Origin: Photorhabdus akhurstii
GTDB lineage: Bacteria; Pseudomonadota; Gammaproteobacteria; Enterobacterales; Enterobacteriaceae
Assembly (NCBI RefSeq): GCF_018448925.1
Contig: NZ_RCWE01000013.1
Coordinates: forward strand, 62,001 to 126,000
Direction of reading: 5' to 3'
Length of the DNA stretch: 64,000 nucleotides
This document shows, in pieces, positions 38,977 through 46,642 of this stretch. The notes beneath the pieces were generated by a model. The model did no database searches. It saw only the letters and a list, made by a program, of their open reading frames with translations, and was not told where the DNA came from. Position numbers and translations under genes: made by a program. The first letter of the stretch is position 1. Each line of letters opens with the position of its first letter.

Positions 38977-39014
38977 AAAAACACACTTTAAGTACACATC
39001 AAAAGTGTGTTTTT
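38977..39014 (-). promoter_or_regulatory. 13-bp inverted repeat upstream of ccdA, probable operator
   Basis: AAAAACACACTTT (38977-38989) and AAAGTGTGTTTTT (39002-39014) are perfect inverted copies separated by 12 bases, immediately upstream of the ccdA RBS. CcdA or CcdAB binding sites are expected here. As RNA it could also form a hairpin next to the RBS. Confidence 0.5.
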
Positions 39015-39138
39015 CGTGAAAACAAAAGGCAACCTGATTTTTTTACATTCGCATAAGAAAATGGGTTGCGAATAGGAAAAGATAAATATAAGCAGCTACA
39101 AGTAATCATTATTTTTACCGAATGATATAAAGTAGGTT

Positions 39139-39169
39139 GGAGCAGTTTATCTCATTGATAAACTGCTCC
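39139..39169. terminator. Strong hairpin, terminator for the Ner-like gene or a bidirectional barrier
   Basis: GGAGCAGTTTATC and GATAAACTGCTCC form a perfect 13-bp stem with a five-base loop. ATTTTTG follows on the + strand. It lies 20 bases beyond the stop of the minus-strand Ner-like gene. Confidence 0.7.
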
Positions 39170-39188
39170 ATTTTTGATCTACAGCCAC

Positions 39189-39398
39189 TTACTTTGTGTA
39201 CCTCGAAGGCCATATTTCAGCGGGATCGCAATCTAAAGCCTCGGCAATAAGTCGTTGACCTTTGGGCCAGCGGCGTTGCAGGGTATTAGCAAGGGTGGAT
39301 GATGCTAACCCTGCTTCCCTTGAAACGGCTGCTAATGATGTTCCCCGTTTTTTCAGTTCGGCGATAATGTCTGCTGGGTGCCAGTCCTGATTTTTCAT
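39189..39398 (-). CDS. Ner/Nlp-family DNA-binding regulator
   Basis: The 69-residue protein contains ADIIAELKKRGTSLAAVSRE, AGLASSTLANTLQRRWPKGQ and a closing ALDCDPAEIWPSRY, the Ner/Nlp (SfsB-like) fold of Mu-type repressors. It is the intact relative of the interrupted gene at 10150-10413. It is divergent from XRE regulator 2, and a C-box lies in its own promoter region (39457-39467), so it may be under control of the C-like protein. Confidence 0.85.
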   Translation of the reverse strand: MKNQDWHPADIIAELKKRGTSLAAVSREAGLASSTLANTLQRRWPKGQRLIAEALDCDPAEIWPSRYTK

Positions 39399-39456
39399 TA
39401 TTAATCCTCCGTGTTACGGATAACTTTGATATGAAAAGGTAAATCGTTACATAGTA

Positions 39457-39467
39457 GACTATAAGTC
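39457..39467 (-). promoter_or_regulatory. C-box on the Ner-like gene side
   Basis: GACTATAAGTC reads GACTTATAGTC on the minus strand, identical to the C-box before XRE regulator 1. It lies about 60 bases upstream of the Ner-like ATG, so the XRE regulator may control both divergent genes. Confidence 0.6.
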
Positions 39468-39498
39468 ACATATGATAACATAACTTACCATAAAAAGT

Positions 39499-39544
39499 GA
39501 CTCATAGTCCGTGGTCTGATAAGTAACATAATTCGATACTTATC
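39499..39544 (+). promoter_or_regulatory. C-box operator and leaderless promoter of XRE regulator 2
   Basis: GACTCATAGTC followed by CGTGG is a near-copy of the first operator, and the GATAAGTA...TACTTATC inverted repeat is at 39518-39525 and 39537-39544. The ATG follows at 39547 with no Shine-Dalgarno sequence. Confidence 0.7.
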
Positions 39545-39546
39545 GG

Positions 39547-39804
39547 ATGAAAAAGCCAAATGCTGTAAAATCCCTTTTTGGACAAAGAGTTAGGTATCTC
39601 AGGCAATCGTCTGGCATGTCTCAGGAAGCTTTTGCCGATAAATGTGGAATTGATCGGACGTATATCAGTGGTATTGAGCGTGGGGTTAGAAATCCTACGC
39701 TTGAAATCATCAATATTATTGCGAATGGTTTACAGATTGAGCTGACAGATCTATTTGATTTCAGCAGGGAGGATTCCACAAATCCCTTCTGCCCGTTTGA
39801 ATAA
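39547..39804 (+). CDS. C-protein-like XRE regulator 2
   Basis: This 85-residue paralogue of the gene at 36507 shares the core SGMSQEAFADKCG, DRTYISGIERGVRNPTLE and a DLFDF end. Upstream DNA is conserved between the two copies from the C-box to the start codon, so a unit of operator plus gene has been duplicated. No R-M enzyme genes follow; the next gene is a convergent lipoprotein. Confidence 0.88.
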   Translation: MKKPNAVKSLFGQRVRYLRQSSGMSQEAFADKCGIDRTYISGIERGVRNPTLEIINIIANGLQIELTDLFDFSREDSTNPFCPFE

Positions 39805-39848
39805 GTTTATTGAGGAAGAACCTATATCTCCCTCAATAAATGGTTTTA

Positions 39849-41045
39849 TTAAATGGTAATAATTTTCTGGGTGTTATTTCGTTCAATTTTTATTGTCAAT
39901 TTACCTGATGGTGTCTCTGACAACTGATTGCGAAGATAGGTGATATCCTTGGGAAGGGCTTGTTGGCCATTAACTTCCAATACAATATCACCGTTCTTTA
40001 ATCCAAATTTTTCAATATCTTTGGGATCGTTGTAAAATATCTCTACTTTGTTATTAAAATAACGGATTGCAATCGTGCGGAGTAATGGACTGTCATAACG
40101 GGTAAAGTTTTTGGCGTTAAAACAGAGCAGCATTTTATTTGGAATAAACAGATAGTCATCAAAACGCGAGAAGAAACTCATACCAAGATTGTAGAGATCA
40201 TTTTTATTTTCGCCAATTCTCAGACGACCTACTGGCAATTGCTGTAAATAAAAGCCATCAATTAGATATTCTTTACTACTATCAAGCCCACTAGCGGACG
40301 CGTATTTGACACGGGTTCCTTCAGAAATTTTATCTTTGTGCTCTTTTTTCAGATATTCAATAAATTCCTGAGAAACATAGCTGTAATCGGCCCCGGTATC
40401 TATATTAAAAACGACATTAGAAACTTGGATTGCGGGAGATTTGCCGTAGCTATCACTGTAAGGTTCACATTGTTGATAATTTAAGATTGAAGGCGCATGG
40501 CGCCATATTGTTAATGTGTGGTTCAGGTTATTTATTTCCCAGTTTAACTGACGAAAAGTATCAATTCCGAGAATACCATCCAGTTCCTGACCAATGGACT
40601 GATTAAAGAGACTCATGTCAATACCAATCCAGGGATCAGAGCCTGGCACCGTATGATTACCGAGGGTAATCGCCAGGGGTTGCCATAATGTTAAGTCAGC
40701 TTTGTGTAAGCGTTTTTCACTGGTTGTAACCAGCCCATCGGACAGCATACGGTGGAATGTAACCGGTATTTTTGATTCTGGTGTGGTTTGTGTCAGCGTT
40801 TTTGCCAGCTTATGATCGATGAAGGTATAACTGGCGCCAGTATCCAGCAAGAATTGATATTTTTTACCGGAGATAGTGACAGGAACAATGATCGATGTTG
40901 GCTGATGGATGTCTAGCTTAGTAGAAAGGACGGGTTTATTTTCTTCTGGCATATGGATTTTTTCCATATGGCTACAGCCCGTTATCAGTGTCAGCAGGCT
41001 GGCGGCAATAATTGCCCGCGAGGCTATTTTTTCCTGTTTTTTCAT
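39849..41045 (-). CDS. Lipoprotein with two retropepsin-like motifs and a PDZ-like C-terminus
   Basis: The product (398 aa from ATG 41045) has a lipoprotein signal ASLLTLITGC (Cys24). Two aspartic-protease-type segments follow: YQFLLDTGASYTF near residue 63-75 and VVFNIDTGADYSYV near 208-221, each with DTG. DGILGIDTFRQLNWEI resembles the second part of a retropepsin fold. The last 80 residues (IEKFGLKNGDIVLEVNGQQA) look like a PDZ domain. It is probably a periplasmic, membrane-anchored aspartyl protease or a relative that binds peptides. Substrate unknown. Confidence 0.78.
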   Translation of the reverse strand: MKKQEKIASRAIIAASLLTLITGCSHMEKIHMPEENKPVLSTKLDIHQPTSIIVPVTISGKKYQFLLDTGASYTFIDHKLAKTLTQTTPESKIPVTFHRMLSDGLVTTSEKRLHKADLTLWQPLAITLGNHTVPGSDPWIGIDMSLFNQSIGQELDGILGIDTFRQLNWEINNLNHTLTIWRHAPSILNYQQCEPYSDSYGKSPAIQVSNVVFNIDTGADYSYVSQEFIEYLKKEHKDKISEGTRVKYASASGLDSSKEYLIDGFYLQQLPVGRLRIGENKNDLYNLGMSFFSRFDDYLFIPNKMLLCFNAKNFTRYDSPLLRTIAIRYFNNKVEIFYNDPKDIEKFGLKNGDIVLEVNGQQALPKDITYLRNQLSETPSGKLTIKIERNNTQKIITI

Positions 41046-41627
41046 AATATTAGATTCCTTTTCTAGGGAGTGGAAGATGAAAATCTGGGGTCCGGTAAAA
41101 CCCAACATAATTCACTGGAAGCAATAAAATACTGCGTATGACGTAGGATAGTGCGCGTTACCAGTACAGCTCAGCTTCATTGCAAATACTATTATCTGCT
41201 TTTTACTAAAACCAAAGATAAACAATACCATCATTATATTAGTTGATGTGAAATATAGTGAGTAATTGTTTAACTGCGGTTGAACTATTATTAGTTTCAG
41301 TAGTAATATTGGTGAAAATGTCGGCTGTTGATGACTTTGGATGGTAAAAATTATTAATGGAGATGTTTATATAATAATTAATTGGCAATAGATGTGGCAT
41401 TAAAAGATAAATTATCTGGATGTGGTTGATTATATAGTGTATATCAATGATAATGATTTAAGATAAAAATCACTATAAATCATTATTATTTTATTTTTAA
41501 GTGTAATGTAAAGGCAATAAATATTTATTAGATTTATCTTTATCTGTGGAAATTATTTTTCTGATAAATATCCAGCTAATGTCAATATAAAAATAACACT
41601 TTTGTACTAAAGGAATATATTGATTTT
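41046..41627. other. 580-base AT-rich spacer before the glycosyltransferase
   Basis: No ORF or RNA gene recognised. It contains the divergent promoters of the lipoprotein and glycosyltransferase genes. No convincing Pho box was found, although E. coli waaH is PhoB-controlled. Confidence 0.4.
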
Positions 41628-42617
41628 ATGTCTATATCACTAAAACTCAGCATTGTCGTACCTATTTATAATGGGGCGCGGTTTTTACCGCAGTTTTTTG
41701 TCAATCTATCTCGGCAAAAGCTAACTGATTTTGAATTAATTTTGGTTGATGATGGTTCAACGGATAATAGTCGCCAGATTATTGAGCAATATGCCGATAA
41801 ATTCCCGAAGACAGAAATTATCACTCAGGAGAATCAAGGGGTCTCTGTTGCCCGTAATACGGGGTTAGCGAAGGCCAGAGGTGATTATGTGGCTTTCCCT
41901 GATATTGATGATGTCATTTATCCGGGTATGTATAACCGGTTGTTAGAGATTGCTCAGAATAATGATCTGGATATTGCTACTTGTAACGGTCATTATGTTT
42001 ATGATGATGGTCGGCCAGCCCGAAAGATTTTTCCTTCTGAGCGTCTCTCTTCTACCGCGGTTCTGAGTGGGCCAGAATGGTTGCAACAAGCACTGAGCTC
42101 ACGCAAATTCCTGCATGTAACTTGGCTAAATATCTATAAACGAGCTTTTCTGACAAAACATCATTATCAGTTTGAACCGGGGTTGCATCATCAGGATATT
42201 CCGTGGACGACAGAACTCTTGTTAACGGCAAATCGGGTGCAATATATTGATGAATCTTTTTATGATTATCTGATTCACGCCTCCTCGGTGTCCCATGCCC
42301 CTGCTGATGATCATATTAAGGTGAGGACAGCACATCACTATATGAAAATTTTGGAGATGCTGAATAAGATTAATCAGCGTTATCCGCAGCAAGTCAAGCA
42401 GGCGCCGGCATGTCATTGGCAGATTGCAAAAGAGGGGCTAGGGATTTTGCATACCATTAATGGGATAGAATCTTCTGCGATAAAACAACAGATCGTTCAT
42501 GAATTGTTTGATCGCGGTATTTGGTCAATGATCTGGAAAAATGCCCGTGGGTTTAGATTGCGTTGGCGTCTGGCTCGTCGATATCCGCGACTGAGAGCGG
42601 TGCTAAAAGCCGTTTAA
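41628..42617 (+). CDS. waaH: Family 2 glycosyltransferase, WaaH/YibD-like
   Basis: This 329-residue GT2 enzyme has LSIVVPIYNGARFL, ELILVDDGSTDNSRQI, the DxD-type FPDIDDVIYPGMYNRLLE and, specific to the WaaH/YibD branch, LSGPEWLQQALSSRKFLHVT and GLHHQDIPWTTELLLTA. In E. coli WaaH adds glucuronic acid to heptose III of the LPS core. Similarity covers the full length apart from the C-terminal basic tail. Exact sugar and acceptor are inferred. A hairpin overlapping the stop serves as terminator. Confidence 0.78.
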   Translation: MSISLKLSIVVPIYNGARFLPQFFVNLSRQKLTDFELILVDDGSTDNSRQIIEQYADKFPKTEIITQENQGVSVARNTGLAKARGDYVAFPDIDDVIYPGMYNRLLEIAQNNDLDIATCNGHYVYDDGRPARKIFPSERLSSTAVLSGPEWLQQALSSRKFLHVTWLNIYKRAFLTKHHYQFEPGLHHQDIPWTTELLLTANRVQYIDESFYDYLIHASSVSHAPADDHIKVRTAHHYMKILEMLNKINQRYPQQVKQAPACHWQIAKEGLGILHTINGIESSAIKQQIVHELFDRGIWSMIWKNARGFRLRWRLARRYPRLRAVLKAV

Positions 42618-42636
42618 TATTGAAAGCAACGGCTTT
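42606..42636 (+). terminator. Hairpin overlapping the waaH-like stop
   Basis: AAAGCCGTT and AACGGCTTT pair perfectly across a 13-base loop; the first arm includes the last codons. Confidence 0.55.
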
Positions 42637-42643
42637 AATTATT

Positions 42644-42770
42644 TATACCCGTCATCTTTCAAGTTGCCTCTTTGTTGGCTGCACTCACTCACCCCGGTCA
42701 CATAGTTATCTATGCTCCCGGGGATTCGTTCCCTTGCCGTCGCGATGCATCTTGAAATCTATAGGGTATA
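42644..42770. repeat. ERIC element (127 bp)
   Basis: The segment starts TATACCCGTCATC and ends with CTATAGGGTATA. It has the central ERIC core (CACTCACCCCGGTCACATAG and CCCGGGGATTC) and is exactly 127 bases, the size of the enterobacterial repetitive intergenic consensus. It lies just after the nucleoside hydrolase stop. A second, inverted copy is at 49622. Confidence 0.88.
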
Positions 42771-42777
42771 TTGCTTC

Positions 42778-43749
42778 CTACCTGTCGCTATTTCTCTCTG
42801 AATCGCAGGTATCGCCGATGTTTTTCAACGCATCAATAATCAATTGCCAGAATCGCTGTTGATCGAGTTTGACTGCGACTTGGGTGTGGCCATCTTCTGG
42901 TATTGGATGACGGAAATCCGCTACGGTCATGCCCACAGTTAAGGCGCCATTCAGTTCAATATTGACGGGTACCTTTTGCGTTGTCATTACGGTAGGGTCG
43001 ATCACATAGGCGACGGCGCAAGGATCATGTATTGGCGGGCTGTTGAAACCATGTTTCTTCTGATAACTTTCACCATAGTACTCCAGTAGCTCTACGACAA
43101 ATTGAGACACGTTGGTATTAATACGTGAAATTGCTTTGATGATTTCTGGCGTGGCGCGTGCTTGATGAGTCAGATCCAGGCCGACCATCGTCAGCGGCCA
43201 TTTTTCATTGAAAACGATATGCGCGGCTTCCGGATCGATTTTGATATTGAATTCCGCTACTGCGCTTCTATTGGCAGTGTGATATCCACCGCCCATTAAT
43301 ACCACTTCTTTTACCCGTTCAACGATCTTCGGTGCTTTACGGACGGCAAGAGCAATATTGGTTAAGCTGCCAACGGGGACTAAAGTCACCGTTTTTGGCG
43401 GATGAGACATGATGGTATCAATGATCAGATCAGTCGCGTGACGGGGATCTAACGTTCGAGAGTGTTTAGGCAACTTCACGCCACCCAGACCCGATTCGCC
43501 GTGAATATCCGATGCCGTTTCGATATCGCGAACTAATGGGCGATGACAGCCTGCGGCAAAGGGCACGCCGGTAATACCGGCAATATGCGCTATCGCCAGT
43601 GCATTGTGAGTGACTTTATCTAGTGTCTGATTACCGACAACTGTCGTGACGGCTAATAGCTCAATATTAGGGTTGCCATGTGCTAATAACATCGCAATGG
43701 CGTCATCATGTCCCGGATCGCAATCAAGAATAATTTTTTTGGTGCTCAT
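42778..43749 (-). CDS. Nucleoside hydrolase (inosine-uridine preferring family)
   Basis: The 323-residue enzyme has the N-terminal calcium-binding motif ILDCDPGHDDAIAM, SDIHGESGLGG, LMGGGY and AEFNIKIDPEAA, and HDPCAVAY near residue 240, which carries the catalytic-site His and metal Asp. It splits ribonucleosides into base and ribose for salvage; substrate preference (pyrimidine or purine) cannot be stated. It is monocistronic, and its 3' end borders the ERIC element. Confidence 0.9.
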   Translation of the reverse strand: MSTKKIILDCDPGHDDAIAMLLAHGNPNIELLAVTTVVGNQTLDKVTHNALAIAHIAGITGVPFAAGCHRPLVRDIETASDIHGESGLGGVKLPKHSRTLDPRHATDLIIDTIMSHPPKTVTLVPVGSLTNIALAVRKAPKIVERVKEVVLMGGGYHTANRSAVAEFNIKIDPEAAHIVFNEKWPLTMVGLDLTHQARATPEIIKAISRINTNVSQFVVELLEYYGESYQKKHGFNSPPIHDPCAVAYVIDPTVMTTQKVPVNIELNGALTVGMTVADFRHPIPEDGHTQVAVKLDQQRFWQLIIDALKNIGDTCDSERNSDR

Positions 43750-44014
43750 TTTTACTCCTTGCCAGAGAAAGTGATATAAGAAATGAGGATAATCCAGTTA
43801 AAACGTCTATTCCGTGACAAAATCTTAGATCTGGGGGAGTGTTCTCATAAATAATTAGTAAAATGTTTCATAATTGTGATTTGATTAACACATAAACGAT
43901 AATTAAGTTGTACATCCAGTTTGAGTGTGATTCTTATATAGTTTCGCTATGGAATTGGCGGGCTATATCTGCTTCGGATTTATTATTAATTTATGAATAA
44001 TTGCGAGGGCTTGA
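43750..44014. other. Divergent promoter region, nucleoside hydrolase and LuxR regulator
   Basis: 265 bases with no gene. AGGG lies eight bases before the LuxR ATG. Confidence 0.4.
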
Positions 44015-44770
44015 ATGGATATTCATGTAGATAGATTATCAGCAGTGATTGAATCGGTGGCAACCCGTGAATTTTATCCTAATTTACTGACTTGGCTGGA
44101 ACAATTTATTACTTTTGATAACGCTATTGTTTATGCCTTTGAACAAGGTTCTGCTCCGTGTTGTTTGAGTAAAACCGAGAAGAAAAACAGTGATGTAATA
44201 AACCAGATTTATCAACAAGGCGCTTATCTGCAAGACCCTTTCTATCAAGCCCTGATAAGTGGGGCTGACACGGATCTATTTACCTTACGGGAACTTGTTC
44301 CTTCAGGATTTTATCATACTGATTATTATCTGAATTTTTATCGTAAGACCGGTTGGCGGGATGAAACGGGGGTTTTATTGAAACTCTCTCCTCAAAAGCA
44401 ACTTGGCCTGTTTTTCGGTAAGGAAAATCAGCCATTTTTCATCCAGAAACAGCATCGGAAAAACCTGAAAGTTGCATTGGAAATTATCCGTAGTGTGGCG
44501 CGATTACATGATGAAATGACGCAGCAAGCGCCTGCTGCTGAAATGGTTTATCTGGATACTCAGACTCGTTATGCTTTGACTCCGAGAGAATGTGAGATTG
44601 TGGAGTTAATATTGCAAGGTAAAGGCTCACCACAGATTGCCGAGAAACTTTTTATCAGTACGGGGACGGTGAAAAACCATCGGAAAAATATTTATCAAAA
44701 ATTACAAATCAGATCACAAGCAGAGCTTTTTAGCCTGTTTATGACGCCTCCCGTCCGTTATTTTGCCTGA
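44015..44770 (+). CDS. LuxR family transcriptional regulator
   Basis: The 251-residue protein has a C-terminal LuxR helix-turn-helix: LTPRECEIVELILQGKGSPQ, IAEKLFISTGTVKNHRKNIY and QKLQIRSQ. The N-terminal half (LTWLEQFITFDNAIVYAFEQ and others) is not a typical acyl-homoserine-lactone pocket or a receiver domain that I recognise. It lies directly before the FAD-oxidoreductase operon on the same strand, with palindromes in between, and probably activates it. Confidence 0.85.
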   Translation: MDIHVDRLSAVIESVATREFYPNLLTWLEQFITFDNAIVYAFEQGSAPCCLSKTEKKNSDVINQIYQQGAYLQDPFYQALISGADTDLFTLRELVPSGFYHTDYYLNFYRKTGWRDETGVLLKLSPQKQLGLFFGKENQPFFIQKQHRKNLKVALEIIRSVARLHDEMTQQAPAAEMVYLDTQTRYALTPRECEIVELILQGKGSPQIAEKLFISTGTVKNHRKNIYQKLQIRSQAELFSLFMTPPVRYFA

Positions 44771-44828
44771 GTCACAAATGTTAACACTGTGTTGCAAATA
44801 TCCCTAAAGGGACATGGTGATGTGACTC
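44769..44828 (+). promoter_or_regulatory. Nested palindromes before the FAD-oxidoreductase operon
   Basis: GAGTCACA (44769-44776) and TGTGACTC (44821-44828) are perfect inverted copies. Between them lie AACAC-T-GTGTT and TCCCT-AA-AGGGA. The set spans the only space between the LuxR gene and the oxidoreductase gene and is a good candidate operator. The outer pair could instead form a terminator stem for luxR. Confidence 0.45.
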
Positions 44829-44878
44829 TGCGCTACAGATAATCCGATGATTATGTTGGATGCTAATCGGGCTATCGC

Positions 44879-46183
44879 ATGAACAATCATCTTGATTCAT
44901 TAACTTATTACGCTGCGACTAAGAAATATGATCTTCGTTTTCCCACATTACAAGAAGATCTGGATGTGGATGTCGTCATTATCGGTGGTGGATTTTCTGG
45001 TATCAATACTGCCCTTGAATTGGCTGAGAAGGGTATCACCAAGATTGCAATTTTGGAAAGTCGTTATCTTGGCTATGGCAGTACAGGTCGTAATGGTGGT
45101 CAGGTTATGGCAGGTATCGGTCATGATCTGGCAGTGATCAAACGCCATATTGGCGAGAGAGGGCTCGAAACGATCTTTCAGATCAGCAATTTGGGTGCAG
45201 GCATCATTCGTGATCGTATTGCAAAATATAATATTGATGCTGATCTCTGCCGTGGTTATAGCTATCTCGGCATGAATAAGAGACAGGAAAAGACATTACA
45301 TAGCTGGCTGAAAGATTTTCGGGCAGTCTCTCCTGATGAAGATATTGAGCTTTACACCGGTCCTGATGTGAAAAAAGTGATCAGTTCTGATGTTTATACT
45401 TGTGCGTTGAAGCATATGGGAGGCGGTCATGTTCACTCCCTAAACCTATTGCTAGGTGAAGCGAAAGCCGCGACAGATTTGGGCGTAAAAATCTTTGAGA
45501 ACAGCGAGGTGCTGGACATTGAATATGGTTCCAGAGTAACGGTTCGTACCGCGATGGGATCGGTTCGCGCTAATAAGATGCTGTGGGCCTGTAACGCCTT
45601 TCTTAATAGTGGCTTGGAGCCATATATTTATAAAAAGGTGGTCAACACTTATGCTTTCCAGTTAATGACGGAGGCATTGCCCGATGATTTGATTGAGAAA
45701 ATCAGCCCGATTCGCGGTGCATACAGTGATATTCGTCCGGTTATTGATTACTTCCGTGTGACGAAAGAAAACCGTCTCTTGTTCGGTAGTGCAACCCCTT
45801 TCATTGAACATATCCCATCTGATTTGAAAGCCTGGAATCGTCACTTGATGCTGAAAGTTTTCCCTTATCTGAAAGATGTGAAAGTTGAACTGGCATGGGG
45901 AGGGCCGTTGTGTTGCAGTGCGAACTTGTTCCCACAGATTGGCTCTTTGCCGCAGCACAATAATGTGTTCTATGTGCAGGGCTATTCCGGTTTCGGGGTC
46001 ACGCCAAGCCATATCGTTTGTAAAGTATTGGCCGAAGGGATGAGCGAAGGATCTGAGCGTTATGACCTGATGAGTTCAATTCCTCATGTAAATATTATTG
46101 GTAAAGATAAGTTACGACATTTAATGGTGTCTGCGGGCAAGATTTGGCATCAAGCGTCTGGATATTGGAAAGGACGTCGTTAA
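44879..46183 (+). CDS. FAD-dependent oxidoreductase, PuuB/DadA-like
   Basis: The 434-residue protein starts with LTYYAATKKYDLRFPTLQED, then the dinucleotide-binding VDVVIIGGGFSGINTALELA and LGYGSTGRNGGQVMAGIG. A closing YSGFGVTPSHIVCKVLAEG belongs to the DAO family. The closest functional relative I recognise is γ-glutamylputrescine oxidase, which yields an aldehyde and H2O2. The aldehyde dehydrogenase two genes downstream would oxidise that product. The amine substrate is not determined. Confidence 0.85.
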   Translation: MNNHLDSLTYYAATKKYDLRFPTLQEDLDVDVVIIGGGFSGINTALELAEKGITKIAILESRYLGYGSTGRNGGQVMAGIGHDLAVIKRHIGERGLETIFQISNLGAGIIRDRIAKYNIDADLCRGYSYLGMNKRQEKTLHSWLKDFRAVSPDEDIELYTGPDVKKVISSDVYTCALKHMGGGHVHSLNLLLGEAKAATDLGVKIFENSEVLDIEYGSRVTVRTAMGSVRANKMLWACNAFLNSGLEPYIYKKVVNTYAFQLMTEALPDDLIEKISPIRGAYSDIRPVIDYFRVTKENRLLFGSATPFIEHIPSDLKAWNRHLMLKVFPYLKDVKVELAWGGPLCCSANLFPQIGSLPQHNNVFYVQGYSGFGVTPSHIVCKVLAEGMSEGSERYDLMSSIPHVNIIGKDKLRHLMVSAGKIWHQASGYWKGRR

Positions 46184-46246
46184 TTTATTGATATCATTAG
46201 TATTCATCGAAAATTCATAAATTATTTTATTTGGAACGAGGACATT

Positions 46247-46615
46247 ATGATTAAATCATTTTTACTGAACAAATCCCTGCCTGAATTATTGGACATTGGT
46301 AGCGTAAGCAATCTGGGAGCGACTGTGTTGGAAGGCGATCCGCAGGCCAGTATGGCAATGATATTTGGTGAACCAACGGATAACCTGACATGTGGTATTT
46401 TCGCTTGTACTCGTGGCAAGTTCAGTATGGTGTACCCGTTTGATGAGCACGCAACCGTGACAGAAGGTTCGGTAAAATTGACCGATGTGAAGAGCGGGGA
46501 AACCGTTGAATATCATCCGGGGGATTCCTGGTTTGCGCCGAAAGGAACGGAAGTACTGTGGGAAATCACCGCTGACCGTTTTGTGAAGCATTATCTGTCT
46601 TGTATTAAAGGTTAA
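46247..46615 (+). CDS. Cupin-domain protein (DUF861 type)
   Basis: The 122-residue product is a single small cupin with CGIFACTRGKFSMVYPFDEH, VTEGSVKLTDVKSGETVEYH and PGDSWFAPKGTEVLWEI. Proteins of this type often lie beside PuuB-like oxidases. It may bind or tautomerise an intermediate, or serve as a sensor; no activity is established. It lies between the oxidoreductase and the aldehyde dehydrogenase in the same operon. Confidence 0.83.
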   Translation: MIKSFLLNKSLPELLDIGSVSNLGATVLEGDPQASMAMIFGEPTDNLTCGIFACTRGKFSMVYPFDEHATVTEGSVKLTDVKSGETVEYHPGDSWFAPKGTEVLWEITADRFVKHYLSCIKG

Positions 46616-46642
46616 AAAACACTTGTTTGTTAGAGGTAAAAA

